Origin: Frankia sp. AgB32 | GTDB lineage: Bacteria > Actinomycetota > Actinomycetes > Frankiales > Frankiaceae | Reading direction: 5' to 3' | NCBI RefSeq assembly: GCF_023243045.1 | Contig: NZ_JALKFX010000028.1 | Coordinates: 1-64,000, forward strand | DNA: 64,000 nucleotides | Shown: piece after piece, positions 27,660 to 37,205 of the stretch | Layout: each line of letters begins with the position of its first letter | How positions within the stretch are numbered: the stretch's first letter is position 1 | Translations under genes and position numbers: made by a program | The notes under the pieces: model-generated | The model's database searches: none | Told to the model about the DNA's origin: nothing | The model's input: the letters and a program-made list of their open reading frames with translations, nothing else

Positions 27660-27731
27660 AGCCGGAGGCGGGGATTGAACCCGCGACCTATCGCTTACGA
27701 GGCGATTGCTCTGCCACTGAGCTACTCCGGC
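27660..27731 (-). tRNA. tRNA-Thr (anticodon CGU)
   Basis: A complete 72-nt cloverleaf on the minus strand: acceptor GCCGGAG/CTCCGGC, D stem GCTC/GAGC, anticodon stem ATCGC/GCGAT with loop CTCGTAA (anticodon CGT, reading ACG), T stem GCGGG/CCCGC with TTCAATC, discriminator T. All stems are perfectly paired. CCA is not encoded. A CATACT at 27767-27762 with GTCGAC 16 bp further upstream is a possible promoter. Confidence 0.95.
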
Positions 27732-27983
27732 GATCGGCCGGGAAGTTGCCGGCCGGGGTTGAGTATGCCAGACGGCGCTCCGGGTCGACGCTGACGGTGG
27801 CCGCAGGCCGGTTCCGGCGCGGGTTCGCCGGTGGGTGGGGGCTGGCACGACCCCACATTTTCGCTACTTAAAGTAAGTAAACAGTTGCTTCTGGCAAGAA
27901 TTTGCTCACATTGGCGTGTCGAAGGGCGCAAATCGCCACCCCGGTCGCAGTGGTTCCGGAGAGGATGCGTAGGGTTTCGCTCC

Positions 27984-28718
27984 ATGACCGGGGCCGGGGA
28001 CGCTGCGCCTGCAGCGACGACGCGAGGAGCCTCACTCCTCGTCGCCGAGGACGATGAGGCATCTCGCGTAGCACTTGCGCGAAGCCTGGAGAGATTCGGC
28101 TATCGCGTGCTGGAGGCCGCGGACGGCGAAGCCGCGCTGCGCCTTTTCCAGACGACGGAGATCGATCTGGTTGTGCTGGACGTGGCGATGCCGCGGATGG
28201 ACGGGTTCGCGGTGCTCAGCCGCCTGCGCCAGACGAGCGAAGTGCCGGTGATCATGCTCACCGGGCGCGCCGAGGAGGTCGACCGGGTGGTCGGCCTGGA
28301 GCTGGGTGCCGACGACTACGTCGTGAAGCCCTACTCCCTGCGGGAGCTGGTCGCCCGGGTCCGGGCCCGGCTGCGCCGCCGGCCGGCCGAGCCGCCGCCC
28401 CAGCGCAGCGGCGACGGCAACGACCCGCTGGTCTACGGGGACGTCTCCATCGACCTGCGCGCCCGCGAGGTCGCGGTCGCGGGTGAACGCATCGACCTGA
28501 CCGCGCGTGAGTACGAGCTGCTGGCGTTCCTCGCCCGCCACCCGCGACGGGTGTTCAGCCGGGAGGAACTGCTCGAACAGGTCTGGGGAACCCGATTCCA
28601 GGACCCCGCCACCGTCACCGAGCATGTTCGACGGGTCCGCACGAAGGTGGAAGGGCGTCCGCCGCAGCGTCGGCTCGTCACCACCCTGCGCGGGATGGGC
28701 TACCGCTTCGACCCGTGA
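27984..28718 (+). CDS. OmpR-family response regulator
   Basis: 244 residues, ATG at 27984. The receiver domain (about 17-125) has acidic residues Glu22-Asp23-Asp24, phosphoacceptor Asp66 (LVVLDVAMPRMDG), Thr93 and Lys115 (DDYVVKPYSLREL). The winged-helix DNA-binding domain follows (REYELLAFLARHPRRVFSRE, EHVRRVRTKVEG, GMGYRFDP). No histidine kinase gene is next to it, so it is an orphan or is served from elsewhere. The upstream 100 bp are AT-rich (CTACTTAAAGTAAGTAAAC). It overlaps the convergent PSP1 gene by 19 bp. Confidence 0.95.
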   Translation: MTGAGDAAPAATTRGASLLVAEDDEASRVALARSLERFGYRVLEAADGEAALRLFQTTEIDLVVLDVAMPRMDGFAVLSRLRQTSEVPVIMLTGRAEEVDRVVGLELGADDYVVKPYSLRELVARVRARLRRRPAEPPPQRSGDGNDPLVYGDVSIDLRAREVAVAGERIDLTAREYELLAFLARHPRRVFSREELLEQVWGTRFQDPATVTEHVRRVRTKVEGRPPQRRLVTTLRGMGYRFDP

Positions 28719-29545
28719 TCGTCGGCCGGCCCGTGGGCGGCGTCGTGTGCCTGCCGGGAGGGGCACACCGACGCCCGTGCACAGGAGCTCCGCCCCCCGC
28801 CGTCCAGCGCGACGACCACCTCCTGACGGGGCACGTCGTGCCGCACGACCCGGCCCTCGCCCGCCGGCGTGCGGGCCCGCTCACCGACGGCGGGAACAGC
28901 GTCGGCGAACTCCTCGTACAACGGGTGTTCGTAGCGCAGGCAGCACATCAGCCGCCCGCAGGCGCCGCTGATACGCATCGGGTTGAGCGCCAGGTCCTGA
29001 TCGCGGGCCATCCGTAGGCTCACCGGCTCGAAGTCGGTGAGGAACGTGGCGCAGCACAGGTCCCGCCCGCAGGAACCGATGCCGCCCTGGACCCGGGCGC
29101 TGTCGCGGGCCGAGAGCTGCCGCAGGTGCACCCGGGCGGCGAGCGTGCGGTTGAGATCCCGGACCAGCTCCCGGAAGTCGACCCGGCCGTCCGCGGTGAA
29201 GTAGATGGTGAAGGCGCCGGAGTCGGGTGTGTGGTCCACCCCGACGATCTTCATGGCCAGGTGGTGCTCGCGGGCGAGCCGCCGCGCGGCGACCCGGGCC
29301 TGGGCGCGGCGGCGCCGCGACGTCTCGGCGCGGTCCACGGCGTCCTGCCCCGCCAGCCCGGCCAGCACCGGCAGTTCCCCGATCTCCTCCGACACCCACT
29401 GGGGCGCCCACATGCAGGTGGCGACCTCCGGCCCGGCGTCGGTGGGCACGAGCACCCGGTCACCGACCCGCGGCGTGAGCTCACCCGGATCGGCGTAGTA
29501 GAGCCGGCCGCGCGGGGAGAACGCCACCGCGCACATCATCGGCAT
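28700..29545 (-). CDS. PSP1-domain protein (RicT/YaaT-like)
   Basis: 281 residues. ATG at 29545 with GGAGGTGAG nine bases upstream. The PSP1 C-terminal domain is clear: DFRELVRDLNRTLAARVHL, then two cysteine clusters GSCGRDLCC (C159, C164, C165) and ACGRLMCCLRYEHPLY (C196, C201, C202). In Bacillus, RicT acts in an iron-sulfur complex that affects RNA maturation and Spo0A phosphorylation; the cluster residues fit metal or Fe-S binding here. It lies directly downstream of holB, as is typical in many genomes. Confidence 0.92.
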   Translation of the reverse strand: MPMMCAVAFSPRGRLYYADPGELTPRVGDRVLVPTDAGPEVATCMWAPQWVSEEIGELPVLAGLAGQDAVDRAETSRRRRAQARVAARRLAREHHLAMKIVGVDHTPDSGAFTIYFTADGRVDFRELVRDLNRTLAARVHLRQLSARDSARVQGGIGSCGRDLCCATFLTDFEPVSLRMARDQDLALNPMRISGACGRLMCCLRYEHPLYEEFADAVPAVGERARTPAGEGRVVRHDVPRQEVVVALDGGGRSSCARASVCPSRQAHDAAHGPADDHGSKR

Positions 29546-29661
29546 CCGGCCCTCACCTCCTGGCGCGCGCACCGACCGGACCGTGCCGCGGATCAGAATA
29601 TGCCCGGCTGACCGGCACGTGGGCGCTTTCGCCTGACTCGCGGGCCGCCCGGCGCCGAACG

Positions 29662-30906
29662 TCAGTCCTCGCGCAGGGCCAGGACGAGCGACTCGACGGC
29701 GAGCAGCGGCACGAGCCCGGGATTGTCGGCCAGGGCCGACCGGGTCGCCAGCACGGCCTCCAGCCGCCGCAGCGTCCGCTCGGGCGTCGAGGCCGCGCCC
29801 AGGCTGGCGGCGTCGGCCGCATGGTCGGGATGGATCGGCTCGACCGGCGCGCCGAGCTGCTCGGCAAGCACGTCGCGGTACAGCCCGGCGAGGTCCACCA
29901 GGGCCCGGTCCAGGGAGTCCAGGACCGTGCGGCGGCCCCGGCTCTTCTGGTTGCGTTCGAGTTCCTTGAGCGCGCCGACGGCGCCGCGGACCGTCATCGC
30001 GCGGGCCTTGGCGCCGGCCTTCGGGGCGCGGGCCGACGCCGACCGGCCGCCCGCCGCGGTCGCGCCGACCCCGAGGGCGGTCTTCAACGCCGCGGTCTCG
30101 GCCTCGTCCCGTTCGGCGTTGGCCGCCTCGGCGTCGGCGGTGGCCGCCTCGACCAGGGCCGCGGCCGCCGCCAGGCAGTCGCCGACGCGGCCCAGCCGGG
30201 TCGGGATGCGCAGCACCGCCGTCCGGTGGGCCCGGGCCGCCTCGTCGGTTGCCAGGCGGCGCGCGAAACCCAGGTGGCCCTGGGACGCCGCTGCCACTGC
30301 CCGCGCGGTGCGCTCGTCGACGCCGTCGCGCAGGAGCATGGCCCGCACGTCGGCAGCGGCGGGCAGGCGCAGGGCGACCGTCCGGCAGCGGGACCGGATG
30401 GTGGGCAGGACGTCCTCGACCGACGGCGCACACAACAGGAACACCGCTCGCTCCGCCGGTTCCTCCAATGCCTTGAGCAGCGCGTTCGCCGCGGACTCGG
30501 TGAGCCTGTCCGCCTCGGTCAACAGTAGGATCCGCCACCGGCCGCCGGCCGGGGCGCTCGCCGCGTCCCGAACCAGGGCACGGACGTCCTTCACTCCGAG
30601 GGAGAGGCCCTCGGGGGTGACGGTACGAAGATCGGTGGCAGTGTCGGTGAGCACCGTGTGGCAGCCCGGGCACTCTCCGCAGCCCGGAGGCTCCCGTTCG
30701 CAGCTCAGGCTCGCGGCGAAGGCGCGGGCCGCGTCCTCCCGGCCGGCGCCCGCCGGACCCGTGAACAGCCAGGAATGGGTCATCCCGGACCGCTGTCCGC
30801 CCGTGGCGCCTGGACCGGTCGTCGAGCCGGACCGGGCGGCCGCGGCGGCGGCCCGCAGCGTCGCGACGACCGCGTCCTGCCCCACCAGCGCGTCCCAGAC
30901 CGTCAT
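29662..30906 (-). CDS. holB: DNA polymerase III subunit delta'
   Basis: 414 residues from ATG at 30906. Clamp-loader subunit of the replisome. The AAA fold is shown by VWDALVGQDAVVATLRAA, the zinc module Cys69/76/79/82 (CEREPPGCGECPGCH), EADRLTESAANALLKALEEP and the SRC motif in IRSRCRTVAL. The P-loop reads GPAGAGRED, with Arg56 where ATP-binding subunits have Lys, consistent with delta' not binding ATP. An Ala-rich insert near 255-305 is longer than usual. Lies between the PSP1 gene and MFS-tmk, as in mycobacteria and Streptomyces. Confidence 0.94.
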   Translation of the reverse strand: MTVWDALVGQDAVVATLRAAAAAARSGSTTGPGATGGQRSGMTHSWLFTGPAGAGREDAARAFAASLSCEREPPGCGECPGCHTVLTDTATDLRTVTPEGLSLGVKDVRALVRDAASAPAGGRWRILLLTEADRLTESAANALLKALEEPAERAVFLLCAPSVEDVLPTIRSRCRTVALRLPAAADVRAMLLRDGVDERTARAVAAASQGHLGFARRLATDEAARAHRTAVLRIPTRLGRVGDCLAAAAALVEAATADAEAANAERDEAETAALKTALGVGATAAGGRSASARAPKAGAKARAMTVRGAVGALKELERNQKSRGRRTVLDSLDRALVDLAGLYRDVLAEQLGAPVEPIHPDHAADAASLGAASTPERTLRRLEAVLATRSALADNPGLVPLLAVESLVLALRED

Positions 30907-30960
30907 CCGCACATCATGCCCCGCGCCGGACACCGGCCCGGCGGGAAGGGGCCGGGACGG

Positions 30961-30992
30961 CGGGCTCAGACCGGTGCGGGCTCAGACCGGTG
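30961..30992. repeat. 16-bp tandem duplication spanning the tmk stop codon
   Basis: CGGGCTCAGACCGGTG occurs twice in perfect tandem, with a partial third copy (CGGGCT). The stop codon of the MFS-tmk gene (30982-30984) lies in the second unit, and the first carries an identical TGA in the 3' flank. Confidence 0.85.
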
Positions 30993-33480
30993 CGGGCTTG
31001 GCCGCGAGGGCGAGCTTGCTGGCCACCGCGGCCCGGATCTCGCCGTGGATCTCGTCCCGGGGACGGGTCGCGTCCACGACGAGGTAGCGCCGCGTCGGGT
31101 CCTGGGCGAGTCGGCGCAGGCCGTCGCGTAGCTGCCGCTGGTGGGCGAGCACCTCGTCGTCGATGTCCGCGGCCCGAACCGCGTCGTTCGGGGTTGCTGT
31201 GCCGTTCGGGGTTGCCGTGTCGTTCGGGGATCCTGTGTCGTTCGGGCTCGTGGGGTCGGTCAGGGCCGTGGTGAGGGCGTTCGCTCGGCGCATCCCCACC
31301 TCCGCGGGGAGGTCGAGCAGGACGGTCAGGTCGGGGACGAGGGCCTGCGTCGCCCACATGTTGATCATAGCGACGTCGTCGGCGCCGGTGGCCGGGCTGA
31401 CGGGCTGGCCGGCGAGCGAGGAATCGGTGTAGCGGTCGGTCACGACTATTGCGCCCCTGGCCAGAGCCGGCTCGATGACCCGGGCCACGTGCTCGGCGCG
31501 GTCCGCGGCGGCCAGCAGGGCCTCGGTGCGGGCGTGCAGCCGGGCGGCCGGATCGAACAGCAGCGAACGCAGCCCGGCGCCGGTCTCGGTTCCGCCGGAC
31601 TCGCTCGTGATGACAACCTCGCGGCCGTGCTCGGCGAGCCACGACCGCAGCATCTCCACCTGGGTGGTGCGGCCGGCGCCCTCGATCCCCTCGACGGCGA
31701 TGAACAGGCCGGCGTGGCGGGGCCGCGTCGGCGTGGGCCGGCGTCCGCGCAGCGCGTTCCACAGCTCGGGCCAGACCGCGATCCCGGCCTGCTCGTCCAT
31801 CTGGCGGTAGGCGAACAGGCCGACGGCCACCGCGAGCAGTCCACCACAGAGGAGCACGACGGTCACACCATCGGCACGAACGGTGATGTCCCCCCAGAGG
31901 TGGATGCCGTGCGAGCCGATGAGGCCGACCAGGCCGGGTGCCGCAGCGAGCACCAGCAACAGGTCGATGCGGACCAGCGACTGCACCAGCGCGAACGTGC
32001 GTCCCCGCAGTTCGTCGGACACTTCGGCCTGCAGCAGCGTGTAACCCGTGACCCAGGCGACGCCGGCGAACGCGCCGACCGCGACGACCAGGATGCACGC
32101 GATGACGAGGTTCGGGATGACGGCGACGACAACGAGGGTGACGCCGGCGCCCGTCACGCAGACGCCGAACAGGCGGGTTCTGCTGTAGTCGCCGAGCAGC
32201 TTCGGGCCGGCGCCCATCCCGGCGGCCAGGCCGACGAACACCGCGCCGAACAGCACGCCGTACGCCGAGTCGCCGCCGCCGAGGATCTCGACGTAGAGCC
32301 GGCCGAGGGCAATCACGCAGCCGGCGCCGGCGAACCCGCCCAGGATGCCGACGACCAGGCCGCGGACCAGCCGGTCCTGCCCGACGTAGCGCCAGCCCTC
32401 GGTGATCGAGGCGAGGAAGCCGGGCTCGGGACCGGCCTCCGGACGGGCCGCCCGGCCGATACCGCGCAGGCCCCAGATGACGACGGCCGAGCCGAGGAAC
32501 GTCGCGGCGTTGAAGTAGAGGGCCAGGTCGACCGACGAGTCCCGGAAGAACGAGACGCTGGAGCCCAGCGTCCGCGAGATCGTCGAGAGCAGCGTGAAGA
32601 TCGCGGCGGCGAGCGGCGCCGTGCCGTACGTCATGATCAGGCTGAGGGTGTTGGCGGCGGCGAGCCGCTCCCGCGGCACCAGGTGCGGGACGCTGGCGTC
32701 CTTCGCCGGCGCCCACACCAGTGTGACCGCCTCCACCAGGAACGACGCGATGAGCAGCCACTGCAGCGTGCCGATGATCGGGATGGACGCGAACAGCCCG
32801 AACCGGATCACGTCGGTGACGACCATGGTCAGCCGGCGGTCCAGGCGGTCGGCGAGCGCCCCGGCCAGCGGCCCGAGGATCAGCGCGGGCATCAGCCGGA
32901 CGATCAGCAGCGTGCCGATCGCGTAGGCCTGCCCGGAAAAACTCGTCTGCAGCTGGGTGACCAGGGCGGTCGTGGCCAGCAGGCCCAGCCAGTCGCCAAG
33001 GCTGGACAGGCTGAGCTGGATCCACATCCGGCGGAACTCGGGGATGCGCAGGACGGCCCGGATGTCGCTGTCGTCTCCGGTCGCGCCGCCCGACCGGGGC
33101 GGCGGGGAGGGAACCGTCGTGACGGGGTGCCGGCTCGGAATGCGCCGCGCGCAGGAGCGACGGCGACCGGCCGTCTCCGTCCCGCCCGCGGGCCGGCGTC
33201 CCAGCCGCGAGCGACGTCCGGCACCTGCCGCGGGATTGCCCGGTGAGGCACCCGCCGGGGGGTCGGCCGGCCGGGAGTCGTCCACGGGCGCCGCAGGCCC
33301 GGCTGCGGCGTCGCCGTCCGGGACGCTGGCAGCGGGCTCGGCCGGCGAGCCCGCGGGGTCGGTGGCGGCAGCGTGCTCGGCAGCACTGATCGGCGCGACC
33401 GAGGCGGCCGGGAACGCCACGACAGGCTCAGCCCGCGCCGTGTCGGCCGATCCGTGGGACCGGCCGATCGGCGGGACCAT
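30982..33480 (-). CDS. tmk: MFS transporter fused to thymidylate kinase
   Basis: 832 residues. The N-terminal 130 are low complexity. About 140-570 is a 12-segment MFS permease (AVLRIPEFRRMWIQLSLSSL, LADRLDRRLTMVVTDV, MGAGPKLLGDYSRTRL). Residues 591-832 are a dTMP-kinase domain (dTMP to dTDP) with TDRYTDSSLAGQ, ALVPDLTVLLDLP and DPTRRYLVVDATRP. Two key motifs are altered: the P-loop EGIEGAGRTTQ has Arg604 for the Lys, and the usual 'REPGGT' is SESGGT. An Asn-Asp-Thr repeat sits near 747-766 in the lid/insert region. MFS-Tmk fusions next to topA are known in Streptomyces and Frankia. Its ATG overlaps the topA TGA by one base. Confidence 0.88.
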   Translation of the reverse strand: MVPPIGRSHGSADTARAEPVVAFPAASVAPISAAEHAAATDPAGSPAEPAASVPDGDAAAGPAAPVDDSRPADPPAGASPGNPAAGAGRRSRLGRRPAGGTETAGRRRSCARRIPSRHPVTTVPSPPPRSGGATGDDSDIRAVLRIPEFRRMWIQLSLSSLGDWLGLLATTALVTQLQTSFSGQAYAIGTLLIVRLMPALILGPLAGALADRLDRRLTMVVTDVIRFGLFASIPIIGTLQWLLIASFLVEAVTLVWAPAKDASVPHLVPRERLAAANTLSLIMTYGTAPLAAAIFTLLSTISRTLGSSVSFFRDSSVDLALYFNAATFLGSAVVIWGLRGIGRAARPEAGPEPGFLASITEGWRYVGQDRLVRGLVVGILGGFAGAGCVIALGRLYVEILGGGDSAYGVLFGAVFVGLAAGMGAGPKLLGDYSRTRLFGVCVTGAGVTLVVVAVIPNLVIACILVVAVGAFAGVAWVTGYTLLQAEVSDELRGRTFALVQSLVRIDLLLVLAAAPGLVGLIGSHGIHLWGDITVRADGVTVVLLCGGLLAVAVGLFAYRQMDEQAGIAVWPELWNALRGRRPTPTRPRHAGLFIAVEGIEGAGRTTQVEMLRSWLAEHGREVVITSESGGTETGAGLRSLLFDPAARLHARTEALLAAADRAEHVARVIEPALARGAIVVTDRYTDSSLAGQPVSPATGADDVAMINMWATQALVPDLTVLLDLPAEVGMRRANALTTALTDPTSPNDTGSPNDTATPNGTATPNDAVRAADIDDEVLAHQRQLRDGLRRLAQDPTRRYLVVDATRPRDEIHGEIRAAVASKLALAAKPAPV

Positions 33481-36400
33481 CAGTCCGCCTGACGGGCGTC
33501 GTCACCAACCGCGCCGGTGTCGGGATCCGCCGCGTCGGACTTCGTGGCTGCGGCCTTTCCGGTGCTGCTCTTCTTCGCGGTGGACTTCGCCGCGGTGGAC
33601 TTCGCCGCGCCGGACTTGCCGGTGGCCGTCCTGGCAGCGCCGGCCTTCGACGCGGCGGCCTTCGACGTCCCGGACTTGGCGGTTCCGGACTTGGTGGTAC
33701 CGGACTTGGCGGTTCCGGACTTGGCGGTTCCGGACTTGGCGGTTCCGGACTTGGCGGTTCCGGACTTGGCCGGGGTGGACTTCGCGCCGGCGCGGGTGGC
33801 GCGCTTCGGGGCCGGTCCGCGGGCACGGCGGTCGGCGAGCAGCTCCGCCGCGCGCGCATCGCTGATCGTCTCGACGGCGTCGCCCTTGCGCAGGCTCGCG
33901 TTGGTCTCCCCGTCGGTCACGTACGGCCCGAAGCGGCCCTCGCGGACAACCATCGGCCGCTCGGTGGCCGGGTCGGTGCCCAGCTCGCGCAGCGGCGGTG
34001 TCTGCGCGGCCTGCCGGCGGCCCCGGGCCTTGGGCTGCGCGAGCAGCGCCAGCGCCTCGGCCATGGTGACGCTGAACAACTGCTCCTCGGACTCCAGGGA
34101 CCGGCTTTCGGCGCCCTTCTTCACATACGGGCCGTAGCGGCCGTTCTGCGCGGTCACCTCCTCGCCGTCCTCGGCGGCGCCGAGGTTGCGCGGCAGTGAC
34201 AGCAGTCGCACGGCGTCGTCGAGGGTCAGCGTCTCCAGCGACATGGTGCGCAGCAGGCTGGACGTGCGCGGCGGATCCGTGTCGGTGGTGACATACGGCC
34301 CGAACCGCCCGGCCTTCGCGGTGATGGTCGCGCCACTCGCCGGGTCCACCCCGAGCTCCCGGTCGCCGCTGGGCGCCGCCAGCAGCTCCAGGGCCCGCTC
34401 GACGGTCAGCTCATCGGGCGCGAGGTCGTCGGGAACGCTGGCCCGGCCCTCGCCGTGCTGGACGTAGGGGCCATACCGGCCGACCCGGACCACCACCGTG
34501 GTGCCGTCCTCGGACGCGCCGAGCGGGATCGAGTTCACCTCCCGGGCGTCGATCTCGCCCAGCCGCTCGCTGACCAGCGTCTTCAACCCCGGGTCGGCGA
34601 CCGCGGCGGCGCCGTCACCACCACCACCGACGCCATTGCCGAAGTAGAAGCGGGTCAGCCAGTCGGTGGACGCCGCCGTGCCGGCGGCGATGTCGTCGAG
34701 GTCGTCCTCCATCGACGCGGTGAACCGGTAGTCGACCAGCCGTCCGAAATGGTCCTCCAGCAGGCCGACGACGGCGAAGGCGACGAAGCTCGGGACCAGC
34801 GCCGAGCCCTTCTTCCACACGTAGCCGCGGTCCTGGATGGTGCCGATGATCGACGCGTAGGTCGACGGCCGGCCGATCCCGAGCTCCTCCAGCGTCTTCA
34901 CCAGGCTCGCCTCGGTGAAGCGGGGCGGCGGGCTGGTGCTGTGCCCGCGCGGCATCAGCGACCGGGTCGTCAACGGGTCGCCCTCGCGCACGTCGGGCAG
35001 GCGGCGTTCGCGGTCCTCGAGCTCCGCGTCCGGGTCGTCGGCGCCCTCGACGTAGGCGCGCAGGAACCCGGGGAAGGTGATGACCTTGCCGGAGGCGGAG
35101 AACTCGGCGTTCTCCCCGGCCGACGAGGTCGCGCCGAGGCGGATCGTGGCGCTGGTGCCGCGGGCGTCGGCCATCTGGCTGGCGACGGTGCGCTGCCAGA
35201 TCAGCTCGTAGAGGCGGTACGAGTCGGTGTCCAGTTCGCCGCGCACCTCGCCCGGGGTGCGGAAATGGTCGCCGGCGGGACGGATCGCCTCGTGCGCCTC
35301 CTGGGCATTCTTGACCTTCTTGGTGTACGTGCGGGGCTTCGCCGGCACGTACTCCGCGCCGTACAGCGTCTGGGCCTGCGCCCTGGCCGCGGTGAGCGCG
35401 GTCTCGGACAGGTTCGTCGAGTCCGTTCGCATGTAGGTGATGTAGCCGTTCTCGTACAGCCGCTGCGCGATCTGCATGGTGCGCTGGCTGGAGTACCGCA
35501 GCTTGCGCCCGGCTTCCTGCTGCAGCGTCGAGGTCATGAACGGCGGGTACGGGGAGCGGCGGTACGGCTTCGTCTCCACCGAGCGCACGGCGAACGCCGC
35601 GTCGGCGAGGCGCTCGGCGAGTTCACGCGCGCCCTGCTCGTCGAGCCGGGTGACGCCCGCCGTGGTCAGCTCGCCGGTGGGGGCGAAGTCCCGGCCGGTG
35701 GCGATCCGGCTGCCGTCGAGCGCGACCAGGGTGGCCGGCAGCGGGGTGCGTTCCACCCCGGCGCCGGCCTTGCCGGCGGTCGGTGAACCGTTGCCGTCCG
35801 GGTCGGCGGCCCAGCCGTCGCGGGCGACGGTCGCCCCGAACAGGCCCTCGATGTTCCAGTACTCGGCGGCGCGGAACCGCATCCGGGCCCGCTCCCGCTC
35901 GACGAGGACCCGGGTCGCGACGCTCTGCACCCGGCCCGCCGACAGCTTCGGCATGACCTTCTTCCACAGCACGGGGGAGACCTCGTAGCCGTAGAGCCGG
36001 TCCAGGATGCGGCGGGTCTCCTGCGCGTTGACGAGGTTCTCGTCGATCTCCCGCGGGTTGTCGACGGCGCGGAGGATGGCCTGCGGGGTGATCTCGTGGA
36101 AGACCATCCGCTTGACCGGCACCGTCGGCTTCAGCGTCTGGAGCAGGTGCCAGGCGATGGCCTCGCCCTCGCGGTCCTCGTCTGTCGCGAGATACAGCTC
36201 GGTGGCGTCCTTGACGAGCGCCTTGAGCTTGCTGACCTGCAGCTTCTTGTCCGGCGTGACGACGTAGAGCGGCTCGAAGTCGTTGTCGACGTCGACGCCG
36301 AGCCGGGCCCACGGCTTGCCGCGGTGCGCCGCCGGGACATCGGCCGCGCTGCGCGGGAGATCACGAATGTGCCCGATGCTCGACTCCACCTGCCAGCCCG

Positions 36401-36740
36401 GGCCCAGGTAGGCGGCGATCGTCTTCGCCTTGGCCGGGGACTCGACGATCACCAGCCGGGTTCCCGACCCGGGACTGGGCTCGGCATCCTCGCTGGCGGA
36501 GCCGCTCGAACCGGCCGCCGCCGTTCGGCTGCCGGCCCGCCGGGTGGTCCGACCCGTCGCGGTCCGGCTCGGGCTCGGGGCGGCCTGGTCGGCCGTGCGC
36601 GCGGCCGGGGGCACCTCGGCCGAGGTCACGCTCGCGCCGGGACTCGGCGGTGCGCCGTTTGCCGCGGGCTCGCTGGCCTCGGCGACCGGTGCGGAAGACC
36701 GCGCGGTCGTCCGTGTCGTCGTCTTCGTGCGCGGTGGCAC
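33480..36740 (-). CDS. topA: DNA topoisomerase I
   Basis: 1,086 residues from a GTG at 36740 with AGGAG upstream (the frame is open to 37085). Relaxes negative supercoils by single-strand passage. A low-complexity leader (1-94) precedes TOPRIM (RLVIVESPAKAKTI; TDEDREGEAIAWHL near 186-199); SAGRVQSVATR and the active-site Tyr436 (GYITYMRTDS) follow. The C-terminus has four to five Topo_C repeats (GRYGPYVQHG, GRFGPYVTTD, GRYGPYVKKG, GRFGPYVTDG) without zinc Cys, then a Lys-rich SGTAK repeat tail, as in mycobacterial TopA, where a basic tail aids DNA binding. Confidence 0.96.
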   Translation of the reverse strand: MPPRTKTTTRTTARSSAPVAEASEPAANGAPPSPGASVTSAEVPPAARTADQAAPSPSRTATGRTTRRAGSRTAAAGSSGSASEDAEPSPGSGTRLVIVESPAKAKTIAAYLGPGWQVESSIGHIRDLPRSAADVPAAHRGKPWARLGVDVDNDFEPLYVVTPDKKLQVSKLKALVKDATELYLATDEDREGEAIAWHLLQTLKPTVPVKRMVFHEITPQAILRAVDNPREIDENLVNAQETRRILDRLYGYEVSPVLWKKVMPKLSAGRVQSVATRVLVERERARMRFRAAEYWNIEGLFGATVARDGWAADPDGNGSPTAGKAGAGVERTPLPATLVALDGSRIATGRDFAPTGELTTAGVTRLDEQGARELAERLADAAFAVRSVETKPYRRSPYPPFMTSTLQQEAGRKLRYSSQRTMQIAQRLYENGYITYMRTDSTNLSETALTAARAQAQTLYGAEYVPAKPRTYTKKVKNAQEAHEAIRPAGDHFRTPGEVRGELDTDSYRLYELIWQRTVASQMADARGTSATIRLGATSSAGENAEFSASGKVITFPGFLRAYVEGADDPDAELEDRERRLPDVREGDPLTTRSLMPRGHSTSPPPRFTEASLVKTLEELGIGRPSTYASIIGTIQDRGYVWKKGSALVPSFVAFAVVGLLEDHFGRLVDYRFTASMEDDLDDIAAGTAASTDWLTRFYFGNGVGGGGDGAAAVADPGLKTLVSERLGEIDAREVNSIPLGASEDGTTVVVRVGRYGPYVQHGEGRASVPDDLAPDELTVERALELLAAPSGDRELGVDPASGATITAKAGRFGPYVTTDTDPPRTSSLLRTMSLETLTLDDAVRLLSLPRNLGAAEDGEEVTAQNGRYGPYVKKGAESRSLESEEQLFSVTMAEALALLAQPKARGRRQAAQTPPLRELGTDPATERPMVVREGRFGPYVTDGETNASLRKGDAVETISDARAAELLADRRARGPAPKRATRAGAKSTPAKSGTAKSGTAKSGTAKSGTAKSGTTKSGTAKSGTSKAAASKAGAARTATGKSGAAKSTAAKSTAKKSSTGKAAATKSDAADPDTGAVGDDARQAD
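33672..33770. repeat. 15-bp tandem repeat coding the basic tail of TopA
   Basis: Seven occurrences of GGACTTGG at exact 15-bp spacing from 33672 to 33769 (unit GGACTTGGCGGTTCC), translating on the minus strand to Lys-Ser-Gly-Thr-Ala. The period is a multiple of three, so copy number can vary without frameshift. Confidence 0.9.
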
Positions 36741-36785
36741 TTCTCTCCTCGCTGCGGCGTGCTCAATGCGGTGCCCGGTGGGCGA

Positions 36786-36815
36786 AGCGTAGGTCGACCC
36801 TCCGGAGCGTAGGTC
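36786..36815. promoter_or_regulatory. Direct repeat AGCGTAGGTC x2 upstream of topA
   Basis: Two identical 10-mers with a 20-bp period lie just upstream of the topA GTG. topA is often supercoiling-controlled; whether this repeat takes part is unknown. Confidence 0.3.
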
Positions 36816-37205
36816 CCGGATATGGCGGATGTTGCTCGGGCGGAGCGTGGTTCTGGTTCTCGCATGGTTCCGAACGGGCATCCGGCGAGTGCTGATCGGG
36901 CGGGCGGCGGTTGCCGGAGTGAGAGCGCCGCCCCGCCAGACCGTACGCCGCCGTCGGGATGTGCGGAGCTTCCCGTCCAGGCATCGCCGGGTGGTCCGAC
37001 GCCTACCCCGGGTATTCCCGATCATGCCTCGACGGCCCGTCAGGGCCCGCACGACGGTGTAACACGGCCGCACCGGCCGCCCCAACTCCGGCCCGCCGAT
37101 GACACCCTACGTAGTCCCACGAAAGCATGAAGTGGGCAGGGCGTGGCGACTGGATTCACGCACCGCGCCACCCACGCACCGTGTGCCGGGTCGGCCGATG
37201 CGGCT

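Noticed and set aside
33672-33770. CRISPR-like array
   Set aside because: Units are contiguous 15-bp coding repeats without spacers.
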